Source: SCGC-AG-212-J23 sp035649175
GTDB taxonomy: Bacteria; Pseudomonadota; Gammaproteobacteria; Burkholderiales; SG8-39
DNA length: 8,252 nucleotides
Assembly (NCBI GenBank): GCA_035649175.1
Contig: DASRKB010000058.1
Location: 1-8,252 of the forward strand
Reading direction: 5' to 3'
The translations under genes and the position numbers were made by a program. A model generated the notes under the pieces. The model saw nothing but the letters and a program-made list of their open reading frames with translations, ran no database searches and was not told where the DNA came from. This document shows positions 1 to 5,572 of this stretch, in pieces (within the stretch, counting starts at the first letter, position 1; every line of letters begins with the position of its first letter).

Positions 1-67
1 CGGCGCGCGTGGCGTCGGCGCGGCCGCAGCCCAGCGGAAGGGCGAGCAGGAGGACGAGCAGCCTCAC
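1..67 (-). CDS. N-terminus of a secreted protein or lipoprotein, cut by the left window edge
   Basis: Only the first 22 codons are present. Reading leftwards from a GTG at 67-65, the product starts MRLLVLLLALPLGC and continues GRADATRA: one Arg, a leucine-rich hydrophobic core, then Gly-Cys. This looks like a Sec signal peptide. The Cys at residue 14 could be a lipidation site, although the preceding residues (Leu-Pro-Leu-Gly) fit the usual lipobox poorly, so cleavage by signal peptidase I after ADA is an alternative. The GTG overlaps the stop codon of the gene at 64-411 in a GTGA arrangement (4 nt shared). No separate Shine-Dalgarno sequence is seen, so translation is probably coupled to that gene. 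The frame stays open to the edge. The mature function cannot be judged. Confidence 0.6.
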   Translation of the reverse strand, partial: MRLLVLLLALPLGCGRADATRA

Positions 68-411
68 AGGGCGTTCGCCAGGCGACGGTGCGCCACCCAG
101 CCGGTCGCCGCGAGGCCTGCGACGAGCAGCATCCAGCCTTCGCGCTGGGAGATGGCGGAGACGGAGAAGCGCGGGCCCGCGCTCAGCGTGGCGCCCGGCG
201 CCACGGCGAAGCGCACCGGCAGCGGCTCACTGGCCGGGGCGGGGAGCGTCGGCGCGTACACTGCCAGGCGGTAGATGTCGGCGAAGGAATACAGCTCGGG
301 ATGCGGGGGCAGCGGTGCTTGCGCCCCGGTCTCGAGCTCCGCCGCCGGACCGGCGAGCGCGCCCGAGGCCAGGAATGCGAATACGAGCAAGGCGCGCTTT
401 AGGACTTTCAT
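64..411 (-). CDS. Small exported protein with signal peptide and PEP-CTERM-like C-terminal membrane anchor
   Basis: Predicted protein of 115 residues with no recognised family. Residues 1-20 (MKVLKRALLVFAFLASGALA) are a textbook Sec signal peptide: two Lys and an Arg, a hydrophobic core, and an ALA cleavage site before GPAAEL. The middle (21-90) is rich in Pro and Ala with no clear domain. The C-terminus (about 92-110) is a Trp-led hydrophobic segment, GWMLLVAGLAATGWVA, followed by HRR and a short tail. That layout of a short transmembrane helix with an arginine cluster resembles exosortase sorting tails, but the Pro-Glu-Pro triad is absent; the polar residues before it are SQREG. It may therefore be a divergent sorting substrate or simply a bitopic periplasmic protein. 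The Shine-Dalgarno sequence is weak. It overlaps the next minus-strand gene by 4 nt, so the two are probably co-transcribed and may function together at the envelope. Confidence 0.72.
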   Translation of the reverse strand: MKVLKRALLVFAFLASGALAGPAAELETGAQAPLPPHPELYSFADIYRLAVYAPTLPAPASEPLPVRFAVAPGATLSAGPRFSVSAISQREGWMLLVAGLAATGWVAHRRLANAL

Positions 412-533
412 CAGCCACTGATTCTGGGTTCGGTCCGTTACGATGCGCTGCGCACTTCTCCGGAGCGCGACCCTCCGTGCGGACTAGTCGGCCAACGACG
501 ACGGGGACAGGAAAGCGAAAATGGTCGCAACAA

Positions 534-576
534 GAAAAGGGGCGGACCCTTCGAAAAGGGTCCTGACCCCTTTTCG
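534..576 (-). repeat. Nested palindromic element after the epsA-type gene; possible terminator or REP-like repeat
   Basis: This lies just past the regulator's stop codon (TAA at 582-580) in the 168-bp gap 412-579. One fold has an inner perfect 8-bp stem, 544-551 (GGACCCTT) with 556-563 (AAGGGTCC) around a CGAA loop. It is nested in an outer 9-bp stem, 534-542 (GAAAAGGGG) with 567-575 (CCCCTTTTC). A second, exclusive fold pairs 552-560 with 568-576 around a 7-nt loop. On the minus strand the structure is followed by CTTTTCTTGTTG, a modest T-rich run, so it could terminate the regulator transcript. The G-run/C-run palindrome with A/T ends also resembles dispersed REP-type repeats of Proteobacteria. 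The remaining 412-533 shows only the upstream region of the small exported gene, with no convincing promoter. Confidence 0.6.
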
Positions 577-579
577 CTC

Positions 580-1419
580 TTACGGGTTCAGGATGCGCAG
601 CTCGAGCGCCTTGCCGATCGCCTGCGTGCGGTTCACTACGTTGAGCTTGCGCAGGATCTTCTGCACGTGGTTCTTCACGGTGAGCGGGCTGATCTTGAGA
701 ATCGCGCCGATCTCGAAGTTGGACTTGCCGAGGTAGATCCACTTCAGGATGTCCTGCTCGCGCACGGTGAGCACGCCCTGGCCGGTCGACTTGTCGGCGC
801 CCTGCTCGGCGCGGCGCGCGAGCTGTGTGCGCACCCACGCGCTGTGCAGCGCGGGCGCGAGCAGCTGCACCAGGTAGGACTGGCGCGCGCCGACGCCGCC
901 GGGACGGCAGGCAAAGGTGAAGAGCATCACCGAGCGACCGTCGGCGTCGTGCACGCCGTGCACGAGGAGCTGCGTTGCGCCCAGCCGCTCGATCTCGCGC
1001 GTGAACGCGCCGCTGCCGATCGGCGTCTTCGCCACGTCGAGCACCACCGGGTGGTAGCGGCGCTCCTCCCAGGCCTTGAGCAGCGCCGGCGCGACCGACG
1101 TGTCGCGCAGGAACATGTCGCTGTACATCGCCGGATCGGGCGTGGTCATGGAGAAGCCGTCGGCGCGGAACGCGGGCGGCTTGCCGTGGCAGAGCGTGCA
1201 TACCAGCAGCTCGTGGCGGATGAGGCTTTGCAGCAGCCCCTGCGTCCAGCTGAAGAAGTGCGCGCGCGCGTGCACGCGCAGCGACGCGTCGAGGTTGAGG
1301 ACGATGGATTCGATCTGCAGGAAGTCGGTCGCGGCGCTCGGGCCGTCTCCCTTGCCCTCGTCGGAAACGATGGCGAGCGGCTGGGCCGCGGGTTGCTGCT
1401 CTTGCTCGGTGGTGGTCAT
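580..1419 (-). CDS. epsA: LuxR-family transcriptional regulator, EpsA type (exopolysaccharide/exosortase-associated)
   Basis: This is probably a DNA-binding activator of exopolysaccharide genes. Numbered from the upstream ATG at 1425, the product has 281 residues. The N-terminal two-thirds (about 33-210) is a sensor-like region without a receiver signature; landmarks are FLQIES near 35, a Cys pair with spacing CTLC (76-79), and MYSDMFLRD (100-108). Residues 218-275 form a LuxR/GerE helix-turn-helix: LTVREQDILKWIYLGKSN, then recognition-helix residues SPLTVKNHVQKILRKL and NRTQAI. The architecture and sequence match the EpsA family described for Methylobacillus and other exosortase-bearing betaproteobacteria. 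The start at 1419 (second Met, MTTTE) is preferred because AGGAG lies 8 nt upstream of it but only 2 nt from the ATG at 1425. It is divergent from the glycan-initiation gene, the natural candidate target. The family call is confident; the target is inferred. The ligand, if any, is unknown. Confidence 0.85.
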   Translation of the reverse strand: MTTTEQEQQPAAQPLAIVSDEGKGDGPSAATDFLQIESIVLNLDASLRVHARAHFFSWTQGLLQSLIRHELLVCTLCHGKPPAFRADGFSMTTPDPAMYSDMFLRDTSVAPALLKAWEERRYHPVVLDVAKTPIGSGAFTREIERLGATQLLVHGVHDADGRSVMLFTFACRPGGVGARQSYLVQLLAPALHSAWVRTQLARRAEQGADKSTGQGVLTVREQDILKWIYLGKSNFEIGAILKISPLTVKNHVQKILRKLNVVNRTQAIGKALELRILNP

Positions 1420-1425
1420 TGGCAT

Positions 1426-1555
1426 GGCTCCTCGACTATAGTCCTCGGGGTCCTGCGCCCGTACGGCGCCCGGGCGGGCGAAACGCTAGTCCGTTGAGGC
1501 TACGCTCGCGCGGCGTGCGCCACATCCGGATTGAACCGGCCTCGCGCAAACTGCG
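1426..1555. promoter_or_regulatory. Divergent intergenic control region with palindrome GACTATAGTC flanked by direct repeats
   Basis: The region separates the regulator from the phosphoglycosyltransferase gene and should hold promoters for both. The clearest element is the perfect 10-bp palindrome GACTATAGTC at 1434-1443. It overlaps two direct copies of TCCTCG (1429-1434 and 1442-1447, 13-bp period). The palindrome places TATAGT, a -10-like hexamer, on both strands, but no TTGACA-like -35 sits at the right distance on either side. On the minus strand it is also so close to the start codon that transcription from it would remove the Shine-Dalgarno. It may instead be an operator. A second perfect 10-bp palindrome, CGCCCGGGCG, occurs around 1468-1477. 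No sigma-54 GG/GC pair was found near 1538-1554. Promoter positions remain unassigned. Confidence 0.35.
1428..1433 (-). promoter_or_regulatory. Ribosome binding site deciding the start of the epsA-type gene
   Basis: On the minus strand this reads GAGGAG, a strong Shine-Dalgarno match. It is 8 nt from the ATG at 1419-1417 and only 2 nt from the ATG at 1425-1423, which favours the downstream start and a protein two residues shorter. Confidence 0.65.
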
Positions 1556-2962
1556 GTGGCCTTGCACGCCGCCCGCGCCCCCGCTCCGCAACCCTCGACC
1601 CGCGTCCTGCGCAGCCAGCCGGGCGCCGGCGCCCTTGTGCAGTCGGCGGTTGACCCGGCGGTGGCGATCGGCATGCTCGCCGCCTCGACCGCGGCGCTCA
1701 GCCAGCGCTTCGACGGCGCTTCCCTGATCCTCGCGCTCATCGTGTTCGCGATGACCTTCCCGGGCACGCTGGCGCGCGACACCGGCACCGCGGGCGAGCT
1801 CGCGCTCGACGTGGTGACCAGCTGGATGGCGATCGTGGCCCTGCTCCTGCTGCTCGGCTGGTCCACGCGCACGATCGACGCGTTCGACCCGCACGTGCTG
1901 CTCGCCTGGACCTTCGCCACGCCGGCGGCGCTGTTCGTCGCTCACCGGCTGCTGCCGCGCGTGCTGCCGCGGCTGCTCGCCGCCGAGGGCGTGCGCCGGC
2001 GCGCGGTGATCGCGGGGGCCAACGCGCTCGGCAGCGGCCTCGCGGCGCGCCTCGCCGCGGACCCGCTCGCCGGGGTGCAGGTCGCGGGCTTCTTCGACGA
2101 CCGGGCGCCCCAGCGCGTGCGCGCGAGCGGCGTGCTCGGCCCGATCGCCGCCCTGCCCGACTACGTGCGCGCGAACGGCATCGAGATGATCTACATCGCG
2201 CTGCCGATGGCATCGCAGCCGCGCATCCTGCGGCTGCTGGAGGAGCTGCGCGACACCACCGCCTCCATCTACTTCGTGCCCGACATCTTCGTCTTCGACC
2301 TGATCCAGGCGCGCGTCGATGCGATCGGCGACCTGCCGGTGGTGGCGGTGTGCGAGACGCCCTTCTACGGCTTCAACGGGCTCGTCAAGCGGCTGAGCGA
2401 TCTCGTGTTCGCCTCGTTCATCCTGCTTCTCATTTCTCCGCTGATGCTCGCCATCGCCATCGGCGTCAAGATGTCCTCGCCCGGCCCGGTGCTGTTCAAG
2501 CAGCGCCGCTACGGCGTGGACGGGCGCGAGATCGTGGTCTACAAGTTCCGCACCATGACGGTCGCCGAGGACGGCGACGTGGTGCGCCAGGCGACGCAGA
2601 ACGACAGCCGCGTCACGTCCTTCGGCGCGTTCCTGCGGCGCACCTCGCTCGACGAACTGCCGCAGTTCGTCAACGTGCTGCAGGGGCGCATGAGCGTGGT
2701 CGGCCCGCGCCCGCACGCCGTGGCGCACAACGAGCTCTACCGCAAGCTGATCCGCGGCTACATGATCCGCCACAAGGTGCGACCCGGCATCACCGGGCTC
2801 GCGCAGGTGAACGGCTGCCGTGGCGAGACCGACACCGTGGACAAGATGCAGGCGAGGATCGAGCACGATCTCGCCTACCTGCGCCACTGGTCGCTGCTGC
2901 TCGACCTGCAGATCATCCTGAAGACCGTCGTCGTCGTGCTGAGGAAGCAGAACGCCTATTGA
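1556..2962 (+). CDS. Undecaprenyl-phosphate glucose phosphotransferase (WcaJ/EpsB-type polyprenyl glycosylphosphotransferase)
   Basis: Transfers a sugar-1-phosphate, probably glucose, from a UDP-sugar to undecaprenyl phosphate at the inner membrane, the first step of exopolysaccharide repeat-unit assembly. The 468 residues match the usual family length. Four hydrophobic segments lie at about 27-48, 55-73, 80-103 and 114-137. A Rossmann-like soluble domain (about 148-270) follows, with VIAGANALGSGLA at 151-163 and FFDDRAP at 179-185. The C-terminal catalytic domain starts with KRLSDLVFA (278), contains the membrane-inserted helix (about 283-306), and carries the signatures KFRTM (330-334), LDELPQ (365-370), VGPRP (382-386) and RPGITGLAQVNG (409-420). 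The GTG at 1556 is the first usable start after an in-frame stop at 1532; it lacks a clear Shine-Dalgarno. GTG 1637 or ATG 1673 are alternatives, but the latter would cut into the first membrane segment. The glucose specificity is inferred from family resemblance. Confidence 0.9.
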   Translation: MALHAARAPAPQPSTRVLRSQPGAGALVQSAVDPAVAIGMLAASTAALSQRFDGASLILALIVFAMTFPGTLARDTGTAGELALDVVTSWMAIVALLLLLGWSTRTIDAFDPHVLLAWTFATPAALFVAHRLLPRVLPRLLAAEGVRRRAVIAGANALGSGLAARLAADPLAGVQVAGFFDDRAPQRVRASGVLGPIAALPDYVRANGIEMIYIALPMASQPRILRLLEELRDTTASIYFVPDIFVFDLIQARVDAIGDLPVVAVCETPFYGFNGLVKRLSDLVFASFILLLISPLMLAIAIGVKMSSPGPVLFKQRRYGVDGREIVVYKFRTMTVAEDGDVVRQATQNDSRVTSFGAFLRRTSLDELPQFVNVLQGRMSVVGPRPHAVAHNELYRKLIRGYMIRHKVRPGITGLAQVNGCRGETDTVDKMQARIEHDLAYLRHWSLLLDLQIILKTVVVVLRKQNAY

Positions 2963-2966
2963 GGAG
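2961..2966 (+). promoter_or_regulatory. Ribosome binding site of glmS overlapping the upstream stop codon
   Basis: GAGGAG lies 5 nt before the glmS ATG (2972). Its first two bases are the last two of the TGA that ends the glycosylphosphotransferase. Ribosomes finishing the upstream gene would expose or occupy this site, which suggests one transcript and translational coupling. Confidence 0.75.
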
Positions 2967-2971
2967 CCCGT

Positions 2972-4750
2972 ATGTGCGGAATCGTCGCTGCCGTCGCCCG
3001 CCGCAACGTCGTCCCCATCCTGATCGAGGGCCTGCGCCGCCTCGAGTACCGCGGCTACGACTCCGCCGGCGTGGCGGTGATCAACGGTTCCGTGCACAGA
3101 ATCCGTTCCTGCGGACGCGTCGCGCAGCTGGAAAAGCTCACCGCGGAGCAGGGCCTCGCCGGCACTATCGGCATCGGCCACACGCGCTGGGCGACGCATG
3201 GCGCGCCCTCGGAGAGGAACGCCCATCCGCACGTGTCGGGCGGCGTGTCGGTGGTGCACAACGGCATCATCGAGAACCACGAGGCGGTGCGCGCGCGCCT
3301 GCGCGGCCAGGGCTACGAGTTCACCTCCGATACGGACACGGAGGTGATCGCGCACCTGATCCATGCTTCCCTGAAGGAAAATTCCTCCTTGTTCGAAGCG
3401 GTTCATGCGGCGACCCGGCAGCTGAAAGGCGCCTATGCCATCGCGGTGATCGCCGCGGCGGATCCCTCGCGCATGGTCGTGGCGCGCATGGGCGCGCCGC
3501 TTGCGCTCGGCCTGGGCGACGGGGAGAACTTCGCCGCCTCGGACATCCAGGCGCTGCTGCAGGTGACCCGGCGCATGATCTACCTCGAGGAGGGTGACTG
3601 CGCCGAGGTGACCCTGCACGGCGTGCGCGTGGTCGACGTGCGTGACCGCGTGGTGGAGCGCCCGCTGCACGTGAGCGCGCTCGCCGCAGAGGCGCTCGAA
3701 CTGGGCACCTGGCGGCACTACATGCAGAAGGAGATCTTCGAGCAGCCCGCGGCGGTCGCGGCGACGCTCGAGAGCGCGGCGAGCGCGCATCCGGCGGTGT
3801 TCGGCCCGCAGGCGGAGCAAATCTTTCTTAGGACGAGATCCTGCCTCATTCTCGCCTGCGGCACGAGCTTCCACGCGGGGCTCGTGGCGCGCGACTGGAT
3901 CGAGAGCCTCGCCGGCCTCCCCTGCAGCGTCGAGATCGCGAGCGAGTACCGTTACCGCGAGAGCGTCCCCGACCCCGACGCGTTGGTGGTGGTCATCTCG
4001 CAGTCCGGCGAGACGGCGGACACGCTCGCCGCCCTCGAGCACGCGAAACGCCTGGGACAGGAGCAGACCCTCGCCATCTGCAACGTGCCCGAATCCGCGC
4101 TCATTCGCGCCTCGCTCCTGAAGTTCCTCACGCGGGCGGGCCCCGAGATCGGCGTGGCCTCCACCAAGGCCTTCACCTCGCAGCTCGCCGCCCTGCTGGC
4201 GCTCGCCATCGCGCTTTCCAAGCTCAGGAATCGATTGACCCCGGAGAAGGAAGGCGAGCTGCTTGCGGCGATGCGACGCCTGCCGGCCGCGCTCGCCGAC
4301 GCGCTGCGCGCCGAGCCGGACATGGCCGCCTGGGCCGAGGAGTTCACGCCCAAGCAGCACGCGCTCTTCCTGGGCCGCGGGGTGCACTACCCCATCGCCA
4401 TGGAAGGCGCGCTCAAGCTCAAGGAAATCTCGTACATCCATGCCGAGGCCTACGCCGCGGGCGAGCTCAAGCATGGGCCGCTCGCGCTCGTCGACCGCGA
4501 CATGCCGGTGATCGCCATCGCGCCGCGCGATGCGCTGCTCGACAAGCTGAAGTCCAACATCGAGGAGGTGCGCAGCCGCGGCGGCCGGCTGTACGTGCTC
4601 GACGTGGAAGCGCTCGCCTCGAACCCGGGCATCCTTTCTCCCATCGTGGCCACCGTGCCGCTGCAGCTTCTCGCCTACCACGCCGCGTTGCTGCGGGGCA
4701 ACGACGTCGACAAACCTCGGAACCTGGCTAAGTCCGTGACCGTGGAATAG
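2972..4750 (+). CDS. glmS: Glutamine--fructose-6-phosphate aminotransferase (isomerizing)
   Basis: Cytoplasmic enzyme converting fructose-6-phosphate and glutamine to glucosamine-6-phosphate and glutamate, the entry step to UDP-GlcNAc for cell wall and amino-sugar glycans. The 592 residues are slightly shorter than the 609 of E. coli. The N-terminal glutaminase domain (2 to about 235) begins at the nucleophile Cys2 (MCGIVAAV) and shows RRLEYRGYDSAG (22-33), HTRWATHG (70-77), HNGIIENH (96-103) and SDTDTE (119-124). The first SIS domain (about 288-415) has ACGTSFHAG (295-303), SQSGETADT (343-351) and GVASTKAFTSQ (394-404). The second (about 455-592) has AMEGALKLKEISYIHAEAY (476-494) and GELKHGPLALVD (497-508), and ends NLAKSVTVE. 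Glu485, His501 and Lys587 align with E. coli Glu488, His504 and Lys603. It follows the glycan-initiation gene by 9 nt, and its stop codon abuts that of convergent phoB. It may be the only genomic copy or a locus-specific paralogue; the window cannot tell. Confidence 0.95.
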   Translation: MCGIVAAVARRNVVPILIEGLRRLEYRGYDSAGVAVINGSVHRIRSCGRVAQLEKLTAEQGLAGTIGIGHTRWATHGAPSERNAHPHVSGGVSVVHNGIIENHEAVRARLRGQGYEFTSDTDTEVIAHLIHASLKENSSLFEAVHAATRQLKGAYAIAVIAAADPSRMVVARMGAPLALGLGDGENFAASDIQALLQVTRRMIYLEEGDCAEVTLHGVRVVDVRDRVVERPLHVSALAAEALELGTWRHYMQKEIFEQPAAVAATLESAASAHPAVFGPQAEQIFLRTRSCLILACGTSFHAGLVARDWIESLAGLPCSVEIASEYRYRESVPDPDALVVVISQSGETADTLAALEHAKRLGQEQTLAICNVPESALIRASLLKFLTRAGPEIGVASTKAFTSQLAALLALAIALSKLRNRLTPEKEGELLAAMRRLPAALADALRAEPDMAAWAEEFTPKQHALFLGRGVHYPIAMEGALKLKEISYIHAEAYAAGELKHGPLALVDRDMPVIAIAPRDALLDKLKSNIEEVRSRGGRLYVLDVEALASNPGILSPIVATVPLQLLAYHAALLRGNDVDKPRNLAKSVTVE

Positions 4751-5461
4751 TCAGGCGGCGAGGTTCGCCGCGTTGAGGTCGGGCTTGAAGCGGTAGCCCG
4801 TACCCCGCACCGTCTCGATCAGCTTGTCGTGCCCGGTGGGCGCGAGCGCCTGGCGCAGCCGCCGGATGTGCACGTCGACCGTGCGCTCCTCCACGAACAC
4901 GTGCTCGCCCCAGACCTCGTCCAGCAGCCTCGCCCTGGAGAAAACCCTGCCGGGGTGCGTCATGAAGAAGTGCAGCAGGCGCAGCTCCGTGGTCCACAGG
5001 TCGACCGGCCTGTCGCCGGCGCTCACCTGGTGCGCGGCCGGGTCGATGCGCAGGCCGGCGATTTCGACGACGTCGTCGGCAAGCTGCGGCGCGCGCCGGC
5101 GCATGACCGCCTTGATGCGCGCGAGCAGCTCGCGGGCCGAGAAGGGCTTGGTCACGTAGTCGTCGGCGCCGCTCTCGAGCGCGGTGACCTTGTCCTGCTC
5201 CTCGGCGCGCGCCGTGAGCAGCACGATGGAGACGTCCTTGGTGCGCTGGTCCGAGCGCAGCCGCCGCGCGAAGGTGAGGCCGGGGATCCCCGGGAGCACC
5301 CAGTCGAGCAGCACGAGGTCCGGGCGCGAGTCGCGCACCAGGGCCTCCGCGGCGGGCACGTCGCCGGCGCACATCACCTTGTAGCCCGCGCGCTCCAGGT
5401 TCGCGGACAGCATCTCTCTTACGGCTTGCTCATCATCGACGACGAGGATCGAACCGCCCAT
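4751..5461 (-). CDS. phoB: PhoB-type response regulator (phosphate-regulon family, OmpR/PhoB winged helix)
   Basis: Two-component transcription factor of 236 residues, close to the usual 229. The receiver domain (about 3-118) has the acidic pair Asp9-Asp10, phosphoacceptor Asp53 in LLDWVLPG (the Trp after the Asp is typical of PhoB), Thr83 and Lys105 in TKPFS. The winged-helix domain (about 130-226) contains LLHFFMTHPGRVFSR (162-176), RTVDVHIRRLRQAL (193-206) and RGTGYRF (219-225), very like E. coli PhoB. A GGAG lies 5 nt upstream of the ATG (minus-strand reading of 5470-5467). It follows the stand-alone receiver gene by 111 nt on the same strand. No phoR, phoU or pst gene is next to it; a hybrid kinase lies upstream instead. 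If it acts as true PhoB, it controls the phosphate-starvation response. A PhoB paralogue tuned to another kinase is the main alternative. Confidence 0.85.
   Translation of the reverse strand: MGGSILVVDDEQAVREMLSANLERAGYKVMCAGDVPAAEALVRDSRPDLVLLDWVLPGIPGLTFARRLRSDQRTKDVSIVLLTARAEEQDKVTALESGADDYVTKPFSARELLARIKAVMRRRAPQLADDVVEIAGLRIDPAAHQVSAGDRPVDLWTTELRLLHFFMTHPGRVFSRARLLDEVWGEHVFVEERTVDVHIRRLRQALAPTGHDKLIETVRGTGYRFKPDLNAANLAA
4755..4771. other. Short hairpin at the glmS/phoB convergent junction
   Basis: A perfect 7-bp inverted repeat, GCGGCGA and TCGCCGC with loop GGT, sits within the last codons of phoB and starts 4 nt after the glmS stop. No T-run follows on either strand, so it is not a standard intrinsic terminator. 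It could slow or stabilise 3' ends of either convergent transcript, or be chance in GC-rich sequence. Confidence 0.3.
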
Positions 5462-5572
5462 GGCATCTCCCGTATGGTGTTAGGGGCGACGTCATCCTAG
5501 GGCGACGGGAGCGGTGGGCATATCGCCGGTCCCTTATTTAACAGTCGTGTCACATTGGCCGCGTGTCGGTTC
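5462..5572 (-). promoter_or_regulatory. Upstream region of phoB with near-identical direct repeats
   Basis: This 111-bp gap probably carries the phoB leader and perhaps its promoter. Two near-identical direct repeats, TAGGGGCGACG (5481-5491) and TAGGGCGACG (5498-5507), lie about 17 bp apart. On the minus strand an AT-rich TTAAAT (5541-5536) could be a -10 element, which would place the repeats in the 5' leader; no good -35 is seen. The phoB Shine-Dalgarno GGAG corresponds to 5467-5470. No clear Pho box and no terminator for the upstream receiver gene were found. Confidence 0.3.

Noticed and set aside
227..1201. Minus-strand frame of 324 codons overlapping the epsA-type gene and the small exported gene
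   Set aside because: Out-of-frame reading of the LuxR-type regulator that runs through the palindromic intergenic region; composition is Arg/Ala-rich with no domain.
1531..1559. TTGAAC at 1531 as a -35 box, or a sigma-54 site, before the glycosylphosphotransferase gene
   Set aside because: No -10-like hexamer lies at the proper distance and the GG/GC spacing does not fit sigma-54; the GTG start itself would fall at the -10 position.
2350..3597. Plus-strand frame of 415 codons overlapping the end of the glycosylphosphotransferase and the start of glmS
   Set aside because: Arg/Ala/Pro-rich translation with no family features; it is an out-of-frame reading of two well-supported genes.
1436..4681. 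Very long minus-strand open frame (1081 codons) opposite the glycosylphosphotransferase and glmS
   Set aside because: Its product is His-, Arg- and Gln-rich low-complexity sequence without domains, while the plus strand carries two highly conserved enzymes. It is a GC-rich shadow frame.
5541..5570. Possible Pho box upstream of phoB (TGTCAC at 5548-5553 and TGTCGG at 5564-5569)
   Set aside because: The two half-sites are 16 bp apart, not the 11 bp expected, and the AT-rich spacer is missing. No convincing match on either strand.
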